Shown here one piece after another: positions 31,828 to 39,523 of a DNA stretch of 64,000 nt. The position numbers and the translations under genes are program-made. The DNA is taken from positions 19,563-83,562 of the forward strand of contig CALWNO010000006.1 of assembly GCA_944382785.1 (NCBI GenBank), given 5' to 3'. The notes below the pieces were generated by a model. It was not told where the DNA came from. It worked only from the letters and a program-made list of their open reading frames with translations, and searched no databases. Each line of letters starts with the position of its first letter. Positions within the stretch are counted from its first letter, which is position 1. This DNA comes from an uncultured Gemmiger sp. (GTDB lineage: Bacteria; Bacillota; Clostridia; Oscillospirales; Ruminococcaceae).

Positions 31828-32501
31828 GCACCGAACCAAAACATCATCTGCCCGCAGACATTGAGCGCACCAGCATGTCCATCATTGAATCGGAACTGGA
31901 AGCACGCGGCATCACCCTGACGCCGGAAACCCGGGCGGTGGTCAAGCGGGTCATCCACACCACGGCAGACTTTGACTATGCCGAAAACCTGCAATTCACG
32001 CCGCAGGCGGTGGCCCTGGGGGTACAGGCGCTGCAGCGGGGAGTGCCCATTGTCACCGATACCAACATGGCCAGGGCGGGCGTCAGCAAACCCAGCCTTG
32101 CCAGGCTGAATACCCGGGTCTATTGTTTTATGGCGGACCCGGCGGTGGCGGAACAGGCCCGGCAACAGGGAACTACCCGGGCGGTGGCGGCCATGCATCA
32201 TGCCGCCGAAACCTTGCCCGATGCCATTCTGGCGGTGGGCAATGCCCCCACGGCGTTGCTGGCCATTGCAGACCTGATTGAACAGGGGCTTCGCCCGGCC
32301 CTGGTGGTGGGAGTCCCGGTGGGCTTCGTGAACGTGGTGGAAAGCAAGGAGCGTCTGATGCAGGCGTGTGAATCTGTCGGTGTGCCGGCCATTGCCGCCA
32401 TGGGGCGCAAGGGCGGCAGCAACGTGGCTGCGGCCATCTGCAATGCGCTTTTGTATACAGCCCTGGATACCCTGGACCCGACTCGTCGAGGCTGGCAATA
32501 A
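31824..32501 (+). CDS. cbiC: Cobalt-precorrin-8 methylmutase CbiC
   Basis: Moves the C11 methyl group to C12, giving cobyrinate. The 225-aa protein carries DIERTSMSIIESEL, VIHTTADFDY with the catalytic histidine, DTNMARAGVSK, AVGNAPTALL and VPVGFVNVVESKE. It starts at TTG overlapping the btuR stop (TTGA) with AGGGAGTGGAG upstream. It is the last gene of the operon, out of pathway order. No clear terminator is visible in the following 170 bp. Confidence 0.94.
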   Translation: MSTEPKHHLPADIERTSMSIIESELEARGITLTPETRAVVKRVIHTTADFDYAENLQFTPQAVALGVQALQRGVPIVTDTNMARAGVSKPSLARLNTRVYCFMADPAVAEQARQQGTTRAVAAMHHAAETLPDAILAVGNAPTALLAIADLIEQGLRPALVVGVPVGFVNVVESKERLMQACESVGVPAIAAMGRKGGSNVAAAICNALLYTALDTLDPTRRGWQ

Positions 32502-32614
32502 GAAAATGATGACCGGTTTTTTGTGTTTTCGGATACAGAAAGCCGACTTTTTTTGTCAAAATATACGATAAACCGACACTCTACGTTCCGTGGAACTCTT
32601 CAACCCGCCGTTCC

Positions 32615-32643
32615 TTGCAAAAGAGGGGGGCTGGATGTATGAT
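32615..32643 (+). promoter_or_regulatory. Promoter of the XRE-BNR membrane regulator
   Basis: TTGCAA (32615-32620), a 17-bp spacer and TATGAT (32638-32643), 30 bp before the start codon. Confidence 0.65.
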
Positions 32644-32672
32644 AGAGCCAACACAGAAGGGATGGATGAAGA

Positions 32673-34901
32673 ATGGATGCCAAACGAGTGGGCAGTCTGA
32701 TCGCTTTCTTGCGTCGGTCCAAGGGATTGACCCAGCAACAATTGGCCGATCGGATCGGGGTGACCAACCGGGCGGTCAGCAAGTGGGAGACCGGTCAGGG
32801 ATTGCCGGACGTGGCAGTTCTGCCGGAACTGGCGCGGGCTCTTGGGTGTACGGTGGATGAACTGCTGGCGGGGGAGCTGACCCGGAAAGGATCGGAGGAG
32901 CCTCCCGCGGCAGAACCGCCGGAAACACCTGCCCCGGGTATGCTTTTGGCACGAATGGACGACCCGGCAAGCACGGAGGACCTGGATGCTGCAGCGGCGG
33001 CCTGCTGTACTCGTCCGGTGGTGCGTTGGCCTCGCCTTGTGCTCCTGCTCATCGGGATAGGGGGCATTGCAGCGGGGCTCTGGTTTGCCGGCACCGGCCT
33101 GATGGGGACCAGCGGACAGGCTTTGCGCAGTGCTCTGGTGGTGATCTGCGGCCTGATCTGCTGTCATCAGGCAATTTTTGCGGGGCGGTTGCGCCATCAA
33201 TTGGCCCTGGATATGCGCAAAAATACACAGTTGGAAGTCTATGACACCCAGGTCCTTTGGCCCAAAAATGGACGGACTCTTTCTTTGGGGGACCTGTCCG
33301 CCGTCTGTGCGGGAACGGGCAGTGTGACCTTGATCTGGGACCGCGTTCCCACCCCCATCGCGGTGGTTGTGCCGGAAACGGCATCTACCTTTTCCCAACC
33401 GGATTTCGTGGCCCGCCTGCAGCAGGCAGCGCCTGGGGCGACGGTCTCACAGATCACACCGCCCCGCCTTTCCCGCTATGTCAAGGGCCTTCTCTTTGCC
33501 TTGCTGGGGGTGCTGCTTCTTTTGCCGTCGGTTGCGGTGGCCTTTGGGGTTACCAGCTGTATTTCCCCGACCGGAAAAATCCTGACGCTGCAGCGGGACT
33601 GGGAGACCGGTGTGGTCACCGATCTGCACAGCCACACGCAGTTTCCGTATCCGGTGGTGGGACGTATGAAGGAACAGTGGCTGACAGGGGATTGCTGCGC
33701 CATCACCTACCAGACCATCGACGGCAGCACCCACGTATATCTGGCCACCTATGGTGACCGGGGAGATGGTCTGTCCTATTATTATGTGCAGAGCGCGCTG
33801 TACGGTACCTGGCGTGAAAATGACAGCGTGACTTCGCCCGGATACCAGCTGCGCCATGATGGGGAAATCACCGGCGTACAGGTTACCCCTCCCGACCGGT
33901 ACGGGTGGACGTACGACAATAACGTTCAGTTCGGCACCATCGGGCTGGCACTGTGTGATGAGGACGGTCTGCCGCAATGGGTGGTGGTTCTTGGGCGGGA
34001 CTATACCTTTGATGAACATGACCTGCCTGCGGCGGGGTCTACCATTGTGCTGTGTCCGGTTTCCATGGACGCCACCGCCCCCATTACGCTGACCATTTAC
34101 ACGCCGGAGGACCAGCAGGCGGATGAAAATGCGGCGGCGGAAGCAGCCAAGCCTTCCTTCTCCCGGGATATTGCCTGCGATGTGACGCCCGGCGGCGTTT
34201 ATTTCACCTGGGATGGGGGAATCACCACCAGCAATCCCTTGAGCGGCGATTCCTGCCAACAGTACGGCATTACAGAGGTAGGGGATCTTCAACCCCTTGT
34301 CCTGCAGGAAAACGGAGCCGCCTTTTTGGTGGAAATAGATTACAATGATATCTGGATATATTGCACCAATGACCGCGGCCAGACCTGGAACTCCCATCAG
34401 TTGTTTCACGACCGGGATGTGAGGGCGGTCAGCGATAAACTGTTGGGATTTACGGACGATTCCTTCGGATATGCGGCCATCAGTACTGAGTACAGCCCCG
34501 GAGCCGGTATCGCGGTGGAGCTGTATACCACCGACGACGGAGGAACCACCTGGCAGCAAAAGACGATCCCGACCCCGCAGGTGGGGAGGGATCGGGCCAT
34601 CAACGGACTGGCCTTTGGGGATGCACAGAATGGAATTGCCAGCCTGGAAAGCGGGACGGAAAACAATTGGCCGTACCTGTTTGCCACCACCGACGCGGGG
34701 AATTCCTGGCAGGAGATTGAAGTGCCCTGGGAGGATACGGATGCCGTGTGGCTGCGCTGCATTGAGAGTCTGTGGTATTCCGACGGGCGATGGTACATGC
34801 AACTGACCCAGAATCCCCAGGGCCGGAAAGTCTGTACCTTCTCAGCGGAGCAGCTTACCGGTCCCTGGACCTGTGAAAAGACAGAAGATGATCTTCGATA
34901 A
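32673..34901 (+). CDS. Membrane-anchored XRE-family regulator with extracellular BNR/Asp-box domain
   Basis: A 742-aa protein of unusual build. Residues 5-60 are an XRE/Cro HTH (LIAFLRRSKGLTQQQLADRIGV, AVSKWETGQGLPD). A Pro/Glu linker follows, then two membrane helices (about 121-143 and 152-171), a cytoplasmic segment of about 95 residues that could be a PH-like fold, a third helix (270-294), and about 450 residues predicted outside. That outer part has three Asp boxes of the S/T-x-D-x-G-x-T/S-W type (565-572, 620-627, 672-679), the mark of BNR/Ycf48-like beta-propellers. A one-protein transmembrane sensor-regulator is inferred. No target gene or ligand is evident. Confidence 0.8.
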   Translation: MDAKRVGSLIAFLRRSKGLTQQQLADRIGVTNRAVSKWETGQGLPDVAVLPELARALGCTVDELLAGELTRKGSEEPPAAEPPETPAPGMLLARMDDPASTEDLDAAAAACCTRPVVRWPRLVLLLIGIGGIAAGLWFAGTGLMGTSGQALRSALVVICGLICCHQAIFAGRLRHQLALDMRKNTQLEVYDTQVLWPKNGRTLSLGDLSAVCAGTGSVTLIWDRVPTPIAVVVPETASTFSQPDFVARLQQAAPGATVSQITPPRLSRYVKGLLFALLGVLLLLPSVAVAFGVTSCISPTGKILTLQRDWETGVVTDLHSHTQFPYPVVGRMKEQWLTGDCCAITYQTIDGSTHVYLATYGDRGDGLSYYYVQSALYGTWRENDSVTSPGYQLRHDGEITGVQVTPPDRYGWTYDNNVQFGTIGLALCDEDGLPQWVVVLGRDYTFDEHDLPAAGSTIVLCPVSMDATAPITLTIYTPEDQQADENAAAEAAKPSFSRDIACDVTPGGVYFTWDGGITTSNPLSGDSCQQYGITEVGDLQPLVLQENGAAFLVEIDYNDIWIYCTNDRGQTWNSHQLFHDRDVRAVSDKLLGFTDDSFGYAAISTEYSPGAGIAVELYTTDDGGTTWQQKTIPTPQVGRDRAINGLAFGDAQNGIASLESGTENNWPYLFATTDAGNSWQEIEVPWEDTDAVWLRCIESLWYSDGRWYMQLTQNPQGRKVCTFSAEQLTGPWTCEKTEDDLR

Positions 34902-35037
34902 ACATGAGAACCTGAAGTATAAATACGGGAACCAGCAACGTCTGGTGCTGTATACAAAAACCTGTTTCCAATCACAAGAAATCGTGTCGGATCTGTCGGC
35001 TTTCCTGTCGAATCTGCCGGATTCTGCGGGAGCGTGA
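34888..35037 (+). CDS. Possible small protein, 49 aa
   Basis: An open frame beginning at ATG inside the last codons of the XRE-BNR gene (14-bp overlap) and ending at TGA 35035-35037. It encodes a polar N-terminus (MIFDKHENLKYKYGNQQ) and an amphipathic C-terminal stretch (EIVSDLSAFLSNLPDS). It has no strong ribosome binding site, so expression would depend on translational coupling. No family is recognised and it may be chance. Confidence 0.25.
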   Translation: MIFDKHENLKYKYGNQQRLVLYTKTCFQSQEIVSDLSAFLSNLPDSAGA

Positions 35038-35264
35038 GAACTGCATGATAAAAGGTGTGACTTTTCATACAAAAGACGGACAGCCAAAACTGACGGAATC
35101 CGCCTAGCACTCCGGTGGGCACAAGACAGAAGGAGGATCCGCATGATGCCCGATAAGAAGATCGTCCCTTTATAATTTTTGCAAGCAGAGGGTGATTGGT
35201 ACAAGAAAAGTCACCATCATAGGTGAAACAGAATAAGAAATAACAAGCGGAGAAAAACAGGGAC
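35038..35264 (+). other. Gene-poor stretch with tiny reading frames
   Basis: Lower in GC than its surroundings. It holds a 20-codon frame (35045-35107) and a 10-codon frame (35143-35175, MMPDKKIVPL) preceded by an excellent AGAAGGAGGATCCGC site. The latter may be the broken start of a lost gene or a leader peptide. No RNA gene or clear terminator is seen. Confidence 0.4.
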
Positions 35265-35293
35265 TGGAAATAGTGCGGGGCCCGTGCTATGAT
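35265..35293 (+). promoter_or_regulatory. Candidate promoter of the C69 dipeptidase gene with overlapping palindrome
   Basis: TGGAAA (35265-35270), a 17-bp spacer and TATGAT (35288-35293) with an extended -10 TG at 35285-35286. A 21-bp near-palindrome (35270-35290) spans the spacer and the -10 box and could be an operator. Confidence 0.5.
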
Positions 35294-35419
35294 AATTGGG
35301 TCGAATAAGAAAGAAAAAACCGCTTTTTTGTCGAATCTTGGCTGTAAGAAAGTAGCTGTGCAGTGAAAATGAGGCTGCGCACAATTTGAAAAGAATGTAC
35401 ATAGAAAAAGGAGACCCAT

Positions 35420-36880
35420 ATGCCCTGTACCACGATTCTGGTTGGAAAGAAAGCCAGCCATGACGGCTCTACGATCATTGCCCGCAATGATGACGGCGCC
35501 TTTGAAGCCAAGCGTCTGCTGGCCCACCCGGCCAGAGAGAAGGCAGCTACCTACAAAACGGTCATCTCTCACCTGACGGTGGAGCTGCCGGAAAACGCCA
35601 TGCGCTATACCGACTGCCCCAACGTGAACAAGTCCAACGGCGTCTGGCCCGCCTGCGGCATCAACGAGGCCAACGTGGCCATGACTGCCACCGAGACCAT
35701 CACCAGCAATGCCCGGGTGGTGGGTGCGGACCCCTATGTGCGGTATCAGGCAAAGAAAGGCCGCAACTCCAAGGAGGTTCCCGGCGGCATCGGCGAGGAA
35801 GACCTGGTAACCCTGGTGCTGCCCTACATTCATTCCGCCCGGGAAGGGGTGCTGCGCACCGGCGCGCTGCTGGAGCAGTACGGCACTTACGAGCCCAACG
35901 GCATGGCCTTTGCGGATGCCGACGAAGTCTGGTGGCTGGAAACCATTGGCGGTCATCACTGGATCGCCCGGCGGGTACCCGATGATCGGGTGGTGGTCAT
36001 GCCCAACCAGTTTGGTCTGGATCATTTTGACTTTGCGGATGCCTATGGGGAACAGAAGGAACACCTCTGCTCCCGGGATCTGCAGGAGTTCGTAGAGAGG
36101 TACCGCCTGGCGCTGGATACGGGGGCTGATTTTAACCCGCGGCTGGCCTTCGGCTCCCATTCCGACGCCGATCATATCTACAATACACCCCGCGCCTGGT
36201 TCATGGCCCGGTATTTCCTGCCTCGGACCTACCAGTGGGATGGGGAGAACGCCGACTTCACCCCGGAGAGCAACGACATCCCCTGGTCCTTTGTGCCGGA
36301 GCACAAGGTGACAGTGGAGGACGTGCGGTATCTGCTGGGCTCCTATTATCAGGGAACGCCCTACAACCCCTACGACAAGAATGCCGCCGGCAAGGGCAAG
36401 TACCGCACCATCGGCGTGCCCAACAGCGATGTCTGTGGCATCATGCAGATCCGCGGCTATCTGCCTGAGGCAGTCCAGGGCGTGGAGTGGCTGTCCCTGG
36501 GCGGCAGCGGCTTCACGGCCTGCTTCCCGGTGTATGCCAATGTGACCGAGTTCCCCAAGTATCTCAGCGGTACCACCGAGACGGTCTCCACCGACAGCAT
36601 CTACTGGCACAGCCGGCTCATTGCCGCTCTGACCGATGCCCAGTTCGGCAGCTCCTTGATCCTGGACGAGCGGTACCAGAACGCCGTGATGAACCGCGCC
36701 CAGCAGTTCCTGTACGAGTACGACGAGAAGATCCGGCAGGGTGAGCCTGTGGAAATCCTGAAGGAAGCCAATGGCAAGATTGCCGCCATGGTCAAGGAAG
36801 AATCGGACAAGGCCCTTGCCCAGATCCTTAAAAACGCCTCTGAGCACATGAAGATCCGCTATCACCGCGGGGATAACTAA
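35420..36880 (+). CDS. C69-family dipeptidase (PepD-like Ntn hydrolase)
   Basis: A 486-aa cytoplasmic dipeptidase. The N-terminus MPCTTILVGKKASHDGSTIIARNDD is the C69/PepD signature. Cys3 becomes the N-terminal nucleophile after processing. Further family stretches are GINEANVAMTATETI, GEEDLVTLVLPYIHSAREGV, DEVWWLETIGGHHWIARRVPD and the C-terminal GSSLILDERYQNAVMNRAQQF. There is no signal peptide. An AAAAAGGAGACCCAT site precedes the ATG. It is followed by a strong terminator, so it is a single-gene unit. Confidence 0.92.
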   Translation: MPCTTILVGKKASHDGSTIIARNDDGAFEAKRLLAHPAREKAATYKTVISHLTVELPENAMRYTDCPNVNKSNGVWPACGINEANVAMTATETITSNARVVGADPYVRYQAKKGRNSKEVPGGIGEEDLVTLVLPYIHSAREGVLRTGALLEQYGTYEPNGMAFADADEVWWLETIGGHHWIARRVPDDRVVVMPNQFGLDHFDFADAYGEQKEHLCSRDLQEFVERYRLALDTGADFNPRLAFGSHSDADHIYNTPRAWFMARYFLPRTYQWDGENADFTPESNDIPWSFVPEHKVTVEDVRYLLGSYYQGTPYNPYDKNAAGKGKYRTIGVPNSDVCGIMQIRGYLPEAVQGVEWLSLGGSGFTACFPVYANVTEFPKYLSGTTETVSTDSIYWHSRLIAALTDAQFGSSLILDERYQNAVMNRAQQFLYEYDEKIRQGEPVEILKEANGKIAAMVKEESDKALAQILKNASEHMKIRYHRGDN

Positions 36881-36897
36881 GCGGACGCCACAAAGCA

Positions 36898-36935
36898 AGA
36901 AAGCAGCACCGGGCTACTGGTGCTGCTTTTTTCCT
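36898..36935 (+). terminator. Terminator of the dipeptidase gene
   Basis: An 11-bp stem (36900-36910 with 36919-36929) is followed by TTTT. Confidence 0.9.
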
Positions 36936-36969
36936 ATTCTGCGCCGTTTCTTGCAGGCCATCAGCCAAA

Positions 36970-37011
36970 TGACAGTTCAGTCACGCAGGAATTTCTGATT
37001 CATGGTACAAT
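36970..37011 (+). promoter_or_regulatory. Promoter and putative operator of the response regulator gene
   Basis: TGAC-AGTTCA-GTCA (36970-36983) lies where a -35 box would be for the TACAAT at 37006-37011. The same TGAC-N6-GTCA palindrome occurs before the ABC transporter at 38734-38747. It is therefore a candidate binding site for the response regulator encoded here. Confidence 0.5.
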
Positions 37012-37052
37012 AAATTCGTAGATGAAACCAGCAAGATGAGGAATTCATTCCG

Positions 37053-37736
37053 ATGATTCAGATATTATTGATTGAAGATGATACGACCATTTCTGCCGGA
37101 CTGGCCTATTCTCTGGAACAGGAGGGCTGGAAGGTTAATTGCAAGGGAACACTGGCACAAGGAAGAGAAGCGCTGGAAACGGGAAGATACCAGCTGCTTC
37201 TGGTGGATGTCGGTTTACCTGACGGCAACGGCTTCGACCTGTGTGCCGCCGCCAAAAGCAGGAATATCCCGATTGTTTTTGCCACGGCGCGAGGGGATGA
37301 AGGCAGTGTCGTCTTGGGACTGGATATGGGAGCGGACGATTATATCGTCAAACCGTTCCGGCTGCGGGAAGTGGCCAGCCGTATCCGGGCTGTGCTGCGC
37401 CGGGTTGCCGGAGAGCGGGAGCAGTTGGTCCGGGTGGGAGATCTGACGGTGGATACACAGAAAGGGCAGGTGACCCGCAACGGAACTCCCGTCCTGCTTA
37501 CCGCCCTGGAATATCGTCTGCTGCTTACCTTTCTGGCACATCCCGGTCAGGTCCTGACCCGGGGACAACTGCTGGAAGGAATCTGGGATGTAGCAGGAAA
37601 TTTCGTCAATGACAACACCTTGTCTGTGTATATCAAGCGGTTGCGGGATAAGCTGGAAACGCCGGGACAACCCCTCATTTCCACCGTGCGTGGGATAGGA
37701 TATCGGCTGGAGGTGGATGGTCATGGCAAGAAATAA
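37053..37736 (+). CDS. OmpR-family response regulator
   Basis: A 227-aa regulator. The receiver domain has the acidic pair D9/D10, phospho-acceptor D52 (LLVDVGLPDGNGFDL) and K100 (DDYIVKPF). The C-terminal winged helix carries LTALEYRLLLTFLAHPGQVLTRGQLLEGIWD and the NTLSVYIKRLRDKLE recognition helix. It overlaps the histidine kinase gene by 14 bp. With the kinase and the following ABC transporter it resembles the modules that sense and remove cell-wall-active peptides. Confidence 0.94.
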   Translation: MIQILLIEDDTTISAGLAYSLEQEGWKVNCKGTLAQGREALETGRYQLLLVDVGLPDGNGFDLCAAAKSRNIPIVFATARGDEGSVVLGLDMGADDYIVKPFRLREVASRIRAVLRRVAGEREQLVRVGDLTVDTQKGQVTRNGTPVLLTALEYRLLLTFLAHPGQVLTRGQLLEGIWDVAGNFVNDNTLSVYIKRLRDKLETPGQPLISTVRGIGYRLEVDGHGKK

Positions 37737-38736
37737 GGAATTATATCTGCCCTTTGCCCTCAGTCTGGTTCTAACTCTGATTTCGGGGCTGCTCTGCGGT
37801 TTTTTTGGAGGCCCTTGGGCAGCGCTGGCAGGGGGAGGCGCTGTTCTTCTTACCACATTGATCTGGATGAGTGTAACATGGAATCGGTATAAAAAGTTGC
37901 AGCAGCTGGGAGAGTATCTGGCTTCGGTCTATGCAGGCGGGGAGCTGCTGGATATTCGTGACAATCGGGAAGGGGAACTGAGCCTTCTGAAGAATGACCT
38001 GTACAAGATCACCGTGACCCTGCGCCAGCAAAGTGACCAGCTGGCCCATGACAAGGAGTTCCTGCAGCAGCTTCTGGGCAGCATTTCCCATCAGCTGCGC
38101 ACACCTCTTACCGGGATGCTGGTCATGGCGGATCTGTTGGCCCGGCCGGACCTGCCCCCGGAAAAGCGGCAGGAATTTACCGGCCAGCTGACGGCCCAAC
38201 TGGAACGGATGCAGTGGTTACTGGAGCGGCTGCTGACCCTGTCCAGATTGGATGCCGGGTGCCTGGAACTGGAAAGAAAAACGATGTCTATCCCTTCTTT
38301 GCTGGATAGGGCGGCCGCTCCGGTCAGGGTGGCCCTGGAACTGCGCCGCCAGACGTTGGAAGTGGATTGCCCACAAGACCTACAGTGGGAGGGAGATGAA
38401 AAATGGACCGCAGAGGCAGTCACCAACCTGCTCAAGAATGCCTCGGAACATGCACCAGTAGGCGGTCTTGTGAAGGTTACGGTGTGCGGGAATGCCCTGA
38501 ACCTCATGATCACAGTGGAAGATAATGGCCCCGGCATCCCGGAAGGGGAGATGCCCCATCTGTTCCGCCGGTTTTACCACGGCAGTAATGCGGCTCCGGG
38601 CAGTGCAGGCATCGGCCTGGCGTTGGCGGCGGAATTGGTCCGGACCCAGGGCGGCAGTGTGAAGGCTGAAAACCGGAACCCCGGCCCCGGCGCCCGTTTT
38701 ATCCTCAAGCTGCCCATGCATCCCGGCAGTCTGTGA
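37723..38736 (+). CDS. Sensor histidine kinase with almost no extracellular part
   Basis: A 337-aa kinase with two close membrane helices (about 9-28 and 32-53) joined by only a few residues, then a coiled region. The H-box GSISHQLRTPLTG has the phosphorylated His123. The ATPase domain has the N box TNLLKNASEHAP, the G1 box EDNGPGIP, FRRFYHG and G2 GIGLALA. So short a sensor region suggests it takes its signal from the partner transporter, as in BceS-type systems. The start at 37723 is preferred because GGAGG lies 9 nt upstream; an ATG two codons earlier is too close to it. Confidence 0.92.
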   Translation: MARNKELYLPFALSLVLTLISGLLCGFFGGPWAALAGGGAVLLTTLIWMSVTWNRYKKLQQLGEYLASVYAGGELLDIRDNREGELSLLKNDLYKITVTLRQQSDQLAHDKEFLQQLLGSISHQLRTPLTGMLVMADLLARPDLPPEKRQEFTGQLTAQLERMQWLLERLLTLSRLDAGCLELERKTMSIPSLLDRAAAPVRVALELRRQTLEVDCPQDLQWEGDEKWTAEAVTNLLKNASEHAPVGGLVKVTVCGNALNLMITVEDNGPGIPEGEMPHLFRRFYHGSNAAPGSAGIGLALAAELVRTQGGSVKAENRNPGPGARFILKLPMHPGSL

Positions 38737-38787
38737 CAAAACTGTCACCCGGACAGTCACCAAGAGGAAAGATACCGCCGGTATACT
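38733..38787 (+). promoter_or_regulatory. Regulated promoter of the FtsX-type ABC transporter operon
   Basis: The palindrome GTGACA-AAAC-TGTCAC (38733-38748) overlaps the kinase stop codon. A further GTCAC half-site follows 12 bp later (38756-38760), and then TATACT (38782-38787) without a recognisable -35 box. This is the layout of an activator-dependent promoter. It shares TGAC-N6-GTCA with the response regulator's own promoter. Confidence 0.6.
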
Positions 38788-38839
38788 CAGGATGTGGGCA
38801 GCAAAACCGTTGCCCAGTCTTGATACCAGGAGGGATAAG

Positions 38840-39523
38840 ATGGAATTACTGCGTGTGGAACACCTCAGCCGTTATTATGGGGAAGGGCCTGCCCAGGTAA
38901 AGGCGCTGGATGACGTGTCCTTCTCCGTCGAAAAAGGGGAATTCGTCGCCATTATGGGCCCTTCCGGCAGCGGAAAAAGTACCCTCATGCACCTGCTGGG
39001 AGGAGTGGACAAGCTCACCGCCGGGCAGGTGTGGGTACAGGGCACCGATCTTTACAAGCTGGACGAAACCGCACTGGCTATTTTTCGTCGGCGTCAGATC
39101 GGTCTGGTGTATCAGTTTTATAATTTGCTTCCTGTGCTCAATGTGCGGGAAAACCTGACCTTGCCTTTGCTTCTGGATGGACGCAACGTCAACGAAACCC
39201 AGTTGGAACAGCTGGCACAAATTTTGGGGATCCAGGATCGGATGAAGCATCTGCCCCATCAGCTTTCCGGCGGTCAGCAGCAGAGGGTCAGCATTGGTCG
39301 GGCCCTGATCACCAGCCCCGCACTTCTGCTGGCAGACGAGCCCACCGGCAACCTGGACAGCAAAAACAGCGGGGAAGTGATGGCCCTGCTGCGCTACTTT
39401 CACGAGAAAAAAGGCCAGACTCTGCTGGTTATCACTCACGATGAGAGAATTGCCTGCCAGGCAGACCGGCTCATCACGGTAGAGGACGGGCATATTGCCC
39501 GGGATGAGGCGGTGCGGCCATGA
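38840..39523 (+). CDS. ABC transporter ATP-binding protein (MacB/LolD/BceA type)
   Basis: A 227-aa ATPase: Walker A GPSGSGKST (from about residue 40), Q-loop VYQFYNLLP, signature LSGGQQQR, Walker B LLLADEPTGNLD and the H-loop in VITHDERIA. The family pairs with FtsX-type permeases that act by mechanotransmission. It starts at ATG 38840 after AGGAGGGATAAG and overlaps the permease by 4 bp. Confidence 0.93.
   Translation: MELLRVEHLSRYYGEGPAQVKALDDVSFSVEKGEFVAIMGPSGSGKSTLMHLLGGVDKLTAGQVWVQGTDLYKLDETALAIFRRRQIGLVYQFYNLLPVLNVRENLTLPLLLDGRNVNETQLEQLAQILGIQDRMKHLPHQLSGGQQQRVSIGRALITSPALLLADEPTGNLDSKNSGEVMALLRYFHEKKGQTLLVITHDERIACQADRLITVEDGHIARDEAVRP

Noticed and set aside
34406-36898. Minus-strand open frame of about 830 codons opposite the dipeptidase
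   Set aside because: It covers the promoter and intergenic region of convincing plus-strand genes and has no recognisable domain or start signals.
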